The position numbers and the translations under genes were made by a program. Positions 1 through 6,662 of a stretch of DNA of 8,271 nt are shown here, piece by piece (within the stretch, counting starts at the first letter, position 1; every line of letters begins with the position of its first letter). The DNA is taken from contig CAAEEE010000392.1 of the NCBI GenBank assembly GCA_900754805.1, positions 1 through 8,271 on the forward strand, read 5' to 3'. Under the pieces are notes generated by a model, which saw only the letters and a list, made by a program, of their open reading frames with translations, was not told the origin of the DNA and did no database searches. The stretch comes from Clostridia bacterium. GTDB taxonomy: Bacteria; Bacillota; Clostridia; Peptostreptococcales; Anaerovoracaceae.

Positions 1-160
1 CCGTGCCAATTATTTATATTTTTGTAACCATTTACCATGTTCGCGTACATTTCCTTTCCAAAATTTACATCCCTATCTTACCGCAATCTGAGGTGATTGT
101 AAAGTGGTATTTTTTTAGGAGTTGTGGGAGGATTTTTAGGCGTGCTTGGTTTCTGCTCTC

Positions 161-190
161 TTTTGTCGAATTTTGTCGGAATCCGTCGGA
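161..190 (+). promoter_or_regulatory. Three tandem 10-bp repeats resembling Spo0A boxes
   Basis: Three contiguous 10-bp units read TTTTGTCGAA, TTTTGTCGGA and ATCCGTCGGA. The first contains a perfect TGTCGAA (164-170), the core of the Spo0A box known from Bacillus and Clostridia. The second (TGTCGGA, 174-180) and third (CGTCGGA, 184-190) are degraded versions at exact 10-bp phasing, so all would lie on one face of the helix. They end about 30 bp upstream of the -35 hexamer of the downstream promoter. The repetition is seen directly; binding by Spo0A is an inference, and another regulator could own the motif. Confidence 0.4.
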
Positions 191-221
191 AATTTCTTTG
201 GTGTATTTTCCAGTATATGTA

Positions 222-250
222 TTGCATTTATTCCCATATTATGTTATTAT
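222..250 (+). promoter_or_regulatory. Sigma-A-like promoter for the Rpn gene
   Basis: TTGCAT (222-227) and TATTAT (245-250) are separated by exactly 17 bp, a good match to a vegetative promoter. The expected start near 257 gives a leader of roughly 30 nt before the ATG at 287, with an AGGAGGA ribosome binding site at 274-280. The rest of 1-286 is AT-rich and holds no gene I can support. Confidence 0.5.
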
Positions 251-286
251 CATCTTACAGATTCTGTAATATCAGGAGGAAACTAC

Positions 287-1249
287 ATGAAGCAAACAGC
301 TAAGAAAACGAAGAATAAAAAACAGAAGACCAAGAAGGCAGCCACAAAAGCGAAACAGTCAGACGAACTTCGCATGGGAGAAGCACCGCGCCGCAACCAC
401 AAAGATTCGACCTTCTGCCTGCTCTTTTCCGAGCCGAAGAGAGCGATTGAACTCTATAACGCCATCACAGGTGAAAATCTGCCGCCCGATACCGAGCTGA
501 CCTACACCACCCTTGAAAATGCCCTCTATGTCGATCGAAATAATGACCTCGGCTTTGTCATTCAAAAGCGTCATTTGGTGATGTCCGAGTGCCAAAGTAG
601 CATCAATTGGAATATCCCAATGCGAAGTCTCGGCTATGTCAGCCGCTCACTCGAAAACCTTGCAGGAAAGGAAGGACTGTACGGCAGTAAGTTAGTGCAA
701 TTTCCTGCCCCGGAGTTCTATTTATTCTATGTCGGAACCGAAAAGTGGAGCACGAAAACTTTGAAACTTTCCGATAGCTTTTTAGCACCACCAAAAGAAA
801 ATTCCATCGAACTGGTTGTAAATTTCATTAACTTAAACTATAATAAAGACAATGAAATCTTGCAGAAAAGTCCGTCGCTGCTGGGCTACAGCAAGCTGCT
901 TTACTACATAAAGAAAGAATCCAAAGAAAACGGCGGCGACCTCAAGAAAGCCATCGATGCATCGGTAAAGCAGTGCATGGATGAGGGTTTGATTGAGGAC
1001 TTTCTGCGAAAACACAGCCGGGAGGTGACGGGAATGCTTTTCAATGAAATTACGGTAGAAGAATTTGCGGAGATTCGCGCGCGCGAAGCCTACGAGGACG
1101 GCGAAAAGGCAGGCTACTATGAGGGCGAGGCTGCTGGTGCTGCGCAGAAACAGCGTGAAATTGCGAAAAATTTTAAACAAGCAGGAATTCCAATCGAAAT
1201 TATTGCTGAAAATACAGGATTATCCTGTGAAGAAGTTGAAAAATTATAG
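287..1249 (+). CDS. Rpn-family PD-(D/E)XK nuclease/transposase-like protein
   Basis: This is a 320-aa protein of the Rpn (recombination-promoting nuclease, transposase_31-like) family. Family members are DNA endonucleases of the PD-(D/E)XK fold, linked in E. coli to RecA-independent recombination and phage defence. The start at 287 is chosen for the AGGAGGA site 6 nt upstream; an upstream in-frame ATG at 146 has no such site. Residues 1-24 are a very Lys-rich basic tail, possibly for nucleic-acid contact. The nuclease core is visible around residues 40-135: Asp87 in NDLGF, then Glu101-Cys-Gln103 in VMSECQSS (a D-x13-E-x-Q pattern), followed by the family-typical NIPMRSLGYVSRSLENL. The C-terminus (about 290-320) has the usual short helical IAKNFKQAG..IEIIAENTGLS segment. 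The gene is intact and monocistronic, between its own promoter and a terminator. The physiological target is unknown. Confidence 0.85.
   Translation: MKQTAKKTKNKKQKTKKAATKAKQSDELRMGEAPRRNHKDSTFCLLFSEPKRAIELYNAITGENLPPDTELTYTTLENALYVDRNNDLGFVIQKRHLVMSECQSSINWNIPMRSLGYVSRSLENLAGKEGLYGSKLVQFPAPEFYLFYVGTEKWSTKTLKLSDSFLAPPKENSIELVVNFINLNYNKDNEILQKSPSLLGYSKLLYYIKKESKENGGDLKKAIDASVKQCMDEGLIEDFLRKHSREVTGMLFNEITVEEFAEIRAREAYEDGEKAGYYEGEAAGAAQKQREIAKNFKQAGIPIEIIAENTGLSCEEVEKL
1034..1249 (+). CDS. Putative internally initiated C-terminal Rpn short form
   Basis: Inside the Rpn gene and in the same frame, ATG 1034 (Met250) is preceded by GGGAGGTGA at 1020-1028. The GGAGG core lies 8 nt from the ATG, a near-ideal ribosome binding site that is unusual inside a coding region. 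It would yield a 71-aa protein lacking the nuclease core. Its content is an acidic/Ala-Gly-rich helix (EFAEIRAREAYEDGEKAG) and the C-terminal IAKNFKQAG...EEVEKL segment. In E. coli some rpn genes are known to encode such an in-frame C-terminal short product, which neutralises the toxic full-length nuclease. Equivalence here is inferred. The SD-like string could also be a chance result of Arg-Glu-Val-Thr codons. Confidence 0.4.
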   Translation: MLFNEITVEEFAEIRAREAYEDGEKAGYYEGEAAGAAQKQREIAKNFKQAGIPIEIIAENTGLSCEEVEKL

Positions 1250-1265
1250 ACATTGTCTTATTATG

Positions 1266-1299
1266 CAAAAAGGAGCGGCTGACCGCTCCTTCTGTTTTT
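1266..1299. terminator. Bidirectional rho-independent terminator
   Basis: An 8-bp stem AGGAGCGG/CCGCTCCT (1271-1278 with 1283-1290) closes a 4-nt CTGA loop, extended by an A-T pair (1270/1291). It is flanked by an A-run on the left and a T-rich run (GTTTTT to 1299) on the right. On the plus strand it ends the Rpn gene 17 nt after its stop. On the minus strand the stem is followed directly by TTTTT, so it also ends the convergent EamA transcript. The minus-strand version has the better U-tract. Confidence 0.85.
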
Positions 1300-1348
1300 C
1301 TTATGAACGCCGCGGCAGGCAGCGCCACGGGCGATTTTAACAAGCATT

Positions 1349-1774
1349 CTACTTATTCAGCAGATAAATTCCCACAAGACACGCCATAATGCCTGCCACC
1401 TTTGAAACCGTCAAAGCCTCTTTATAAATCAGCACGCCTACAATGAGAAGCGCGATGGCAACAAAGATTGCCTGTACGATATTTCCCACGGAAACTTCCC
1501 AGCCCACTTTGTACATGAAAATTGCTCCGACTTCAAGTCCCACAACCGCAAGACCCAGCACAAACGGTGCCCAATTCAAGCCGGAAAGCTGCGTGCTGAG
1601 GCTTTCGCCGTTTCCGATTGTCATGTACAGGGCGATGGATACGATTGCTCCCACCACATAGGTGACAGCCATGCTGAAAAACGCATCTACATCGGATGGA
1701 ATTGATTTTGCGGTGATATGATAAAATACATTGGAAAGCACCAATAAGCCGATTGGCCAATAATATGCAAACAT
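1349..1774 (-). CDS. EamA/DMT-superfamily small membrane transporter
   Basis: This is a 141-aa hydrophobic protein matching a single EamA (drug/metabolite transporter) repeat. About five membrane segments are visible: residues 4-22, 31-53, 69-90, 97-117 and 123-139. The end IYKEALTVSKVAGIMACLVGIYLLN is typical of the last two helices of an EamA repeat. Larger EamA proteins carry two repeats, so a single-repeat protein probably works as a dimer, as the related SMR exporters do. Glu81, inside the third segment (GLEVGAIFMYKVGW), is a buried charge that could matter for coupling. The start at 1774 is chosen for GGAGGT at 1786-1781, 6 nt upstream; a start 11 codons earlier falls in the upstream hairpin and lacks a site. 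The substrate cannot be told. It lies downstream of, and on the same strand as, the two secreted proteins. Confidence 0.75.
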   Translation of the reverse strand: MFAYYWPIGLLVLSNVFYHITAKSIPSDVDAFFSMAVTYVVGAIVSIALYMTIGNGESLSTQLSGLNWAPFVLGLAVVGLEVGAIFMYKVGWEVSVGNIVQAIFVAIALLIVGVLIYKEALTVSKVAGIMACLVGIYLLNK

Positions 1775-1796
1775 TTTTATACCTCCAATATTATAA

Positions 1797-1848
1797 AAGC
1801 GACGCACTCCGTATCTTCTAAGGCCTAACGATACGAAATCCGTCGCTT
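1797..1848 (-). other. Long RNA hairpin between the beta-helix gene and the EamA gene
   Basis: Read on the minus strand, AAGCGACG pairs with CGTCGCTT (8 bp) and CGTATC with GATACG (6 bp) around a 14-nt loop. Between them, ATTT faces GAGT and pairs through two A-U and two G-U pairs, leaving only one G-G mismatch, for about 18 pairs in all. The wobble pairs exist only in the minus-strand RNA, so the structure is likely to act there. The stem is followed by TTTTATAATATT, and its 3' arm ends 10 nt before the EamA ribosome binding site. It may terminate the beta-helix transcript (weak U-tract) or act as a leader/attenuator for the EamA gene. I do not recognise a known riboswitch consensus. Confidence 0.5.
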
Positions 1849-1884
1849 AAATTAGCGTGTCTCACCCGGCGGCGAGTTTAATTG

Positions 1885-3378
1885 CTATTTTTCTTTGTTG
1901 TTCTTGAGAATCATTCTACCATACTTGGAGGAATATGTCCAGTATTTCGAGCTGAGTTTCGGACAATTTCCTGCTTTGATGGAAGCAACTTTTTGGGATT
2001 TTGCAGCCCAGCTTTTTTTCGCTACAGAACCGAAGCCGTAAGCTTTGCCGGACTTCGTGTAGTAGTTGTTGTAAATCTTGTTGCTTGCCTTATCGTCTCC
2101 TTCGCTGTAGATACCGATGAGCTGACCCTTGGTCGCGCCTTTGGAGCCTTTTACGGTTCCGGTAGAGTAGTTGTTTGTGATACGGTGGTCAAAGCCACCT
2201 GCGTTTCCTGCAAGGCCACCGACATAACCGCCACCGCTTAAGGTAACGGAGCCTGTGTTGTAGGAATTCCGCATATCCACTGCCGTACCTGCGAGACCAC
2301 CGGTGACAACATCCAGTTCATTTTTGGAGGCTTTTGCGCTGACTGCGCCCTTATTCCAGGATTGGCTGACATTGCTCGTGATTGCGCTGAGACCACCGAC
2401 AACAGCGCCGTATTCTGCGACTCCATTGAATGTAACTGCACCTTTGTTCCAGGATTTCGTAATTTTAGCGTTCTCTGCGTTTGCCGCAACGCCGCCCATC
2501 AGGATGCTGCGTGACACTTCAACGGTGGATTTCATGGTAATCTTTCCGGTGTTAGCGCAAGACGTAATCTGTTCGGTTGACGTTCCGACAACACCTGCGG
2601 CAGAAAGGCTTACGGCGCCTTCCACGCTGCCGCGGGTCGTTACAGAGACAGCGCCTGTGTTCTTGCAGGAGATTAGATTGCCTGCGACATTGGTCACACC
2701 TGCCGCACGGTAGCTTCTGCCCCCATCGATCGGACCGCTGATGCTGATCGCGCCGGAGTTGGTGCAATTTTTGACGGTCGTATTGCCACTCGCCGCACCG
2801 GCGACTCCTGCTGCGGCAGCAGCTGCGGCATCTGTGATGGTAACATCCGCTTTGTTCGTGCATTTTGTAAGGCTGCCGCCGTTTAAGCTGCCAACGATAC
2901 CACCTAACGAATTGACAATGCCGCTTGCACTGAGCTTGCCGGAGACCGTGATGTTTTCAAATGTAGTGCCTTGACCGTATGCAGCCAGCGCCGCAAAGTT
3001 TCCGCCGGACTTCACGGAAATATTGACATTCGTCATAGTCAGATTTTTAAATGACGCATTTTTGGTACGGCAGAACAGACCTGCGTGCATGAGATCTTCT
3101 GTCGTCGTGCTGTAAGTATAATTCTTAATGGCATGTCCGTTTCCGTCAAATGTTCCTGTAAACGGAGTTCTTGAGTCCGTAAACAGTGCCAGATTTGCGG
3201 GCACTTCAATGTCGTTTGCCAGGTAATAACTGCCGCTCGGGTTGTTTTCCATAGCCTTGAGATCGTCCGCGTTTGTAATTGCGGTTCCTGATGCCGCGTA
3301 TGCAGGCACAGCCGCAAAGCTCATGGTGAATACAACAGCAATTGTTAAGAAAACAGTCAGTATTCTGTTTTTTCTCAT
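1885..3378 (-). CDS. Secreted beta-helix repeat protein (GLUG-like), paralogue 1
   Basis: This 497-aa exported protein has a clear Sec signal peptide: a basic MRKNR start, a hydrophobic core to about residue 24, and a VPAYA-A cleavage site after residue 28. Residues 29-125 form a conserved cap (ASGTAITNADDLKAM, LANDIEVPANL, FTGTFDGNGHAIKNYTYS). Residues about 150-410 are eight GLUG-like rungs of 31-36 aa of the type GGxxG...C/S-x-N-x-G-x-V-x-V. Their conserved Asn residues are N175, N207, N240, N276, N311, N342 and N374, with Ser405 in the last. Four rungs carry Cys two residues before the Asn (C173, C205, C238, C274); later rungs have Ser. A right-handed beta-solenoid is expected. No LPXTG, SLH or other anchor is visible; the end is a basic Tyr/Lys-rich tail (residues 471-497). 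Such proteins are usually surface or adhesin-like, but the function here is unknown. The start has AAGGAGA 9 nt upstream. It lies 45 bp downstream of paralogue 2 with no terminator between, so co-transcription is likely. Confidence 0.8.
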   Translation of the reverse strand: MRKNRILTVFLTIAVVFTMSFAAVPAYAASGTAITNADDLKAMENNPSGSYYLANDIEVPANLALFTDSRTPFTGTFDGNGHAIKNYTYSTTTEDLMHAGLFCRTKNASFKNLTMTNVNISVKSGGNFAALAAYGQGTTFENITVSGKLSASGIVNSLGGIVGSLNGGSLTKCTNKADVTITDAAAAAAAGVAGAASGNTTVKNCTNSGAISISGPIDGGRSYRAAGVTNVAGNLISCKNTGAVSVTTRGSVEGAVSLSAAGVVGTSTEQITSCANTGKITMKSTVEVSRSILMGGVAANAENAKITKSWNKGAVTFNGVAEYGAVVGGLSAITSNVSQSWNKGAVSAKASKNELDVVTGGLAGTAVDMRNSYNTGSVTLSGGGYVGGLAGNAGGFDHRITNNYSTGTVKGSKGATKGQLIGIYSEGDDKASNKIYNNYYTKSGKAYGFGSVAKKSWAAKSQKVASIKAGNCPKLSSKYWTYSSKYGRMILKNNKEK

Positions 3379-3423
3379 GATAAGCCGTCTCCTTTTTTAT
3401 TCGTGTATATTTCTTTCGTTTTC

Positions 3424-4917
3424 TTATTTTTCTTTGTTATTTTTGAGGATCATTCTGCCGTACTTGGAGGAATACGTCCAGTATTTGGAGCTTAATTTCG
3501 GGCAGTTTGCCGCTTTGATGGAAGAAACTTTGCTGGCCTTGGCAACCCATTTATGCCATGTAACGAATCCCCAGCCGTAAGCCTTGCCGGAGCCGGTGTA
3601 GTAGTTATCGTAGATGTTGCGTTTTTGCACCATCTCTGCGCCCTCGTAACCACCGATGACCTGTCCTTTAAACGCGCCCTTTGTGGAGGCTTTGACCTTG
3701 CCGGTGTTGTAATTGTTTACGACCTTCTCGCCCCAAGGGTGTGCGTAGCCGGAAATACCGCCGACGAAAGCTTTGCCTGTTACCGTTACGCTGCCTGTGT
3801 TGTAGCAGTTACGCATATCTACAGTGTCGCCGCAGACGCCGCCGATCTTATTTTCCTCTGTTTTCTTCACGCTGGACATTTTTACAGTGACAGCGCCTTT
3901 GTTGTAGGACTGGCTGACTTTCGGGAGATATGCACCGAGTCCGCCGACATAAAGACCCCGGTGGGATTTGCCGCTGAAGCTGACTGCGCCCTTGTTGTAG
4001 CATTTGCTTGCCGATTTGGTTACCGCGCCAAAGACACCACCTACCCGGTGCGGGTGTACGGCTTCGACGGCCGCGTTCATGCTGACCTTACCGGTATTGC
4101 TGCAGGAAACTGCGGTATCGGCTTCAACTGCAACCCCTGCAGCAACACACTCGTCGTTCATGCTTCCGCTTCCGATCGCCGACACGCTGATCTTGCCGGA
4201 GTTTTTACAGGAGGTTGCCTTTCCAACGCCGAGCACAACGCCTGCTGCGCTGATCGACGCTGCCTCGATGCTGCCGCTGATGCTGATTTTACCGCTGTTG
4301 GAGCACTTTTTCATGGAACCTGTCGAGCCGATGAAGCCGGCAACCCCCGCTGCGCTGCTTCCTTCGTCAGCGTTGGTAATTGTAATGTCCGCGCTGTTTT
4401 TGCAGTTTGTCAGCGTGCCGCCTGCATAGCTGTAGGCAACGATGCCTGCGGCTGTGTTCAAAGACTTGCCGACAATTTTGCCGGAAACGCTGATATCAGT
4501 GAATTTACAGTTCTCGGAAGCTGCAACCAGTGCGGCTGCGGTGCCTGCCTGATTGAGGCTGATGTTGACGTTCGACATTTTCAGATTTTTAAAGGTCGCT
4601 TTTTTCGCGTAGCCAAACAATGCGGCCTGCTCAGTCCAGTCTGCGCTTGCGGTGTAGGTATAGCCTTTGATCGTGTGACCGTTGCCGTCCAAGGTGCCGG
4701 TGAACGGAGCATCATAGCTTGTGAACAGGATCAGATTGGCAGGGACTTCAATGTCGTTTGCCAAATAATAATTGCCGTTTGCACTCATCGCCTTGAGATC
4801 GTCGGCATTCGTGATTGCGGTTCCGGATGCCGCGTACGCCGGAACTGCGGCAAAGCACATGGTAAATACCACGGTCAATGCCAAGAACAATGTAAATAAT
4901 TTCTTTTTCTTACTCAT
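3424..4917 (-). CDS. Secreted beta-helix repeat protein (GLUG-like), paralogue 2
   Basis: This is a 497-aa paralogue of the next gene, with the same length and domain order. The signal peptide is MSKKKK, a hydrophobic stretch, and VPAYA-A with cleavage after residue 29. Residues 30-125 form the conserved N-terminal cap (DGNGHTIKGYTYT, FKNLKMSNVNISL). Residues about 150-410 are eight GLUG-like rungs with Asn at 174, 207, 239, 274, 308, 339, 373 and 404. Six of them also have Cys two residues earlier (172, 205, 237, 272, 306, 371), one more regular ladder than in its neighbour. The C-terminal 27 residues are identical in both proteins. No cell-wall sorting motif is visible, so it is released or held non-covalently. 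It is the promoter-proximal gene of the leftward transcript, with GGGAG 7 nt before the ATG. Function is unknown; an adhesin-like or matrix role is only inferred from the fold. Confidence 0.8.
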   Translation of the reverse strand: MSKKKKLFTLFLALTVVFTMCFAAVPAYAASGTAITNADDLKAMSANGNYYLANDIEVPANLILFTSYDAPFTGTLDGNGHTIKGYTYTASADWTEQAALFGYAKKATFKNLKMSNVNISLNQAGTAAALVAASENCKFTDISVSGKIVGKSLNTAAGIVAYSYAGGTLTNCKNSADITITNADEGSSAAGVAGFIGSTGSMKKCSNSGKISISGSIEAASISAAGVVLGVGKATSCKNSGKISVSAIGSGSMNDECVAAGVAVEADTAVSCSNTGKVSMNAAVEAVHPHRVGGVFGAVTKSASKCYNKGAVSFSGKSHRGLYVGGLGAYLPKVSQSYNKGAVTVKMSSVKKTEENKIGGVCGDTVDMRNCYNTGSVTVTGKAFVGGISGYAHPWGEKVVNNYNTGKVKASTKGAFKGQVIGGYEGAEMVQKRNIYDNYYTGSGKAYGWGFVTWHKWVAKASKVSSIKAANCPKLSSKYWTYSSKYGRMILKNNKEK

Positions 4918-4961
4918 TTTTTATCTCCCATCTTTCGTATTTGGATGTTTTCTATAGTAAT

Positions 4962-4992
4962 AGTATAAATCAAACACCAATGTTCAAGTCAA
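4962..4992 (-). promoter_or_regulatory. Probable promoter for the beta-helix gene pair
   Basis: On the minus strand TTGACT (4992-4987) lies 19 bp from TATACT (4967-4962). An overlapping alternative, TTGAAC (4987-4982) with TACTAT (4965-4960), has a 16-bp spacer. Either would start transcription near 4955, leaving a leader of about 38 nt before the ATG at 4917. The two readings cannot be separated by eye. Confidence 0.4.
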
Positions 4993-5034
4993 GATGTTTT
5001 GCAAAAAATATTATTTTTTGTCAAAGAATACCGC

Positions 5035-5063
5035 TTGAAAGATAACTTTGTCCTTGCTATAAT
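5035..5063 (+). promoter_or_regulatory. Sigma-A promoter of the Y-family polymerase operon
   Basis: TTGAAA (5035-5040) and a perfect TATAAT (5058-5063) are 17 bp apart, a near-consensus promoter. The expected start is around 5070, giving a leader of about 65 nt. A strong core promoter with an operator over its start site is the usual design for a LexA-repressed gene. Confidence 0.7.
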
Positions 5064-5070
5064 TTATTTA

Positions 5071-5084
5071 AGAACATTTGTTTC
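5071..5084 (+). promoter_or_regulatory. LexA (SOS) box
   Basis: AGAACATTTGTTTC matches the Bacillota LexA consensus CGAACRNRYGTTYC at 12 of 14 positions and keeps both GAAC and GTTT half-sites with 4-bp spacing. It begins 8 bp after the -10 hexamer and so covers the expected transcription start, where bound LexA would block initiation. The downstream gene is a translesion polymerase, a classic SOS target. Confidence 0.7.
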
Positions 5085-5135
5085 TGTTTTATTTTGAAAT
5101 CAGAGCGGTCTGCAAGGAAAGGAGGACTTCGCAAA

Positions 5136-6662
5136 ATGGAAAATCAGAGATGCTGCATCGCCATCGATTTAAAGTCTTTTTATGCGTCGGCGGAGTGCAT
5201 GAGCCACGGTCTTGACCCGATGACCACCAATCTCGTGGTCGCGGATGCAAGCCGCACGGAAAAAACCATCTGTCTTGCGGTTTCCCCTTCCCTGAAGCGT
5301 TACGGGATTCCCGGGAGAGCACGCCTGTTTGAAGTCATCCAAAAGGTAAAAGAAGAGAATGCTCTTCGGCTTGCGAAAGCGCACCGAAAAAATTTTACGG
5401 GTAAATCTTGTGATGCGGCGGAGCTTGCCGCGGACTCTTCCCTCGCGCTTGACTTCATCGCTGCTCCGCCCCGCATGGCGCATTACATTGAGCTCAGCTC
5501 CAAAATTTACGACATTTATTTGAAGTATGTGGCTCCGGAGGACATTCATGTTTATTCGATTGATGAAGTTTTCATCGAAGCAACCGACTATCTTAGGCTG
5601 TACGGGCTTTCGGGGCGCGAACTTGCGATGCGGATGATGACGGATGTCCTCGAAGCAACCGGGATCACGGCGACTGCCGGAATCGGCACAAACCTGTACC
5701 TTGCTAAAATTGCCATGGACATCTACGCCAAGCACGTTCCGGCGGACGAAAATGGGATGCGGATTGCCGAGCTTAATGAAATGTCATACAGACGGCTTCT
5801 TTGGAGCCACATGCCGCTTACGGATTTCTGGCGTGTGGGGCGAGGCTACGCTTCCAAGCTTGCGAAGGTAGGAATACACACCATGGGCGATATTGCCCGC
5901 TGCTCTGTCGGCAAGCCAAGCGACTTTCACAACGAGGACCTGCTTTACAAACTTTTCGGAGTCAATGCGGAGCTTCTGATTGACCACGCATGGGGATTCG
6001 AGCCTTGCACGATGGCAGAAATCAAAGCCTATCGCCCGGAGTCAAACAGCATAAGCTCCGGTCAGGTTCTGCAATGTCCTTATGATTTCGAAAAGGCGCA
6101 TCTGGTGCTCTGCGAAATGGCGGAAGACATGGCTTTGGGCTTGTTTGAGAAAAAACTGACCACAGACCAGCTCGTTCTGACTGTGGGTTACGACATCGAC
6201 AATGTGGATGCAGCGGCTTTTTCCGGTCAGACGACGATTGACCGCTACGGTCGGAAGATTCCCAAGCACGCGCACGGAACGGCGAATCTTACGCACCCCA
6301 CTTCCTCCATGCAGGAAATCACAGCGGCACTTTCTTCCCTTTACCGCGAAATCGGAAATCCGTCTTTGACGATCCGTCGCCTGACAATCTGCGCCAACCA
6401 TGTTGTGCCGGAAGCGGCATCGTCTGCGGAGGATCCACAGTCTGCCTTCGCTGCCGAAAGCGGAGTACAGCTTGATATGTTCAGCCCGGCTGCACCTTCA
6501 AATGAAACGCCGCAAGATGCGGAAAGCGAAAAAAACATCCAGCAGGCGCTGCTGGACATCAAACAGAAATTCGGAAAAAATGCGGTTGTCAAAGGCAGAG
6601 ACTTGGAAGAAGGCGCGACGGCAATGCAGCGCAACGCACAGATTGGAGGACACAAGGCATGA
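5136..6662 (+). CDS. Y-family translesion DNA polymerase (UmuC/UvrX-like)
   Basis: This 508-aa error-prone polymerase inserts nucleotides opposite damaged template bases. The start at 5136 follows AAAGGAGGA by about 8-10 nt. The palm has metal-binding Asp11 in AIDLKSFYASAE, with aromatic steric gate Tyr16 and Glu20. The second acidic pair is Asp143-Glu144 in YSIDEVFIEA. GIGTNLYLAKIAMDIYAKH follows in the palm/thumb, then a helix-hairpin-helix-like WRVGRGYASKLAKVGIHTMGDIA, and the little-finger domain to about residue 430. Lys13 stands where DinB has a second Asp (DMD), as expected for the UmuC/UvrX side of the family. QLDMF at 445-449 is a beta-clamp binding motif, followed by a conserved tail (LLDIKQKFGKNAVVKG, RNAQIGGHKA). 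The gene sits under an SOS box and overlaps the next gene by ATGA. All catalytic residues are present, so it should be active. Relatives occur on chromosomes, plasmids and integrative elements, but nothing here shows mobility. Confidence 0.93.
   Translation: MENQRCCIAIDLKSFYASAECMSHGLDPMTTNLVVADASRTEKTICLAVSPSLKRYGIPGRARLFEVIQKVKEENALRLAKAHRKNFTGKSCDAAELAADSSLALDFIAAPPRMAHYIELSSKIYDIYLKYVAPEDIHVYSIDEVFIEATDYLRLYGLSGRELAMRMMTDVLEATGITATAGIGTNLYLAKIAMDIYAKHVPADENGMRIAELNEMSYRRLLWSHMPLTDFWRVGRGYASKLAKVGIHTMGDIARCSVGKPSDFHNEDLLYKLFGVNAELLIDHAWGFEPCTMAEIKAYRPESNSISSGQVLQCPYDFEKAHLVLCEMAEDMALGLFEKKLTTDQLVLTVGYDIDNVDAAAFSGQTTIDRYGRKIPKHAHGTANLTHPTSSMQEITAALSSLYREIGNPSLTIRRLTICANHVVPEAASSAEDPQSAFAAESGVQLDMFSPAAPSNETPQDAESEKNIQQALLDIKQKFGKNAVVKGRDLEEGATAMQRNAQIGGHKA

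Noticed and set aside
161..190. CRISPR or transposon-end reading of the short repeats
   Set aside because: The units are contiguous 10-mers without spacers and without a partner inverted copy; a regulator-binding reading fits better.
146..286. N-terminal extension of the Rpn protein
   Set aside because: The in-frame ATG at 146 lies upstream of the promoter and has no ribosome binding site. The extension is hydrophobic and unlike the family, while ATG 287 has AGGAGGA.
1790..1795. TATAAT on the minus strand as a -10 for the EamA gene
   Set aside because: Transcription would start within the ribosome binding site, and no -35 lies at the right distance; it is more likely part of the T/A-rich tail of the hairpin.
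1797..1848. Guanidine riboswitch upstream of the EamA gene
   Set aside because: None of the conserved loops I know for ykkC-type classes (for example the paired ACGR loops of guanidine-II) is present, so no riboswitch class is called.
3553..4899. 448-aa open frame on the plus strand
   Set aside because: It is antisense to the beta-helix gene, which has a signal peptide, a ribosome binding site and repeat structure. The antisense product is Cys/Ala-rich with no recognisable domain and no SD; it stays open because of the repetitive codon pattern.
5169..5735. 188-aa open frame on the minus strand
   Set aside because: It is a shadow of the Y-family polymerase gene; no start signal and no family resemblance.
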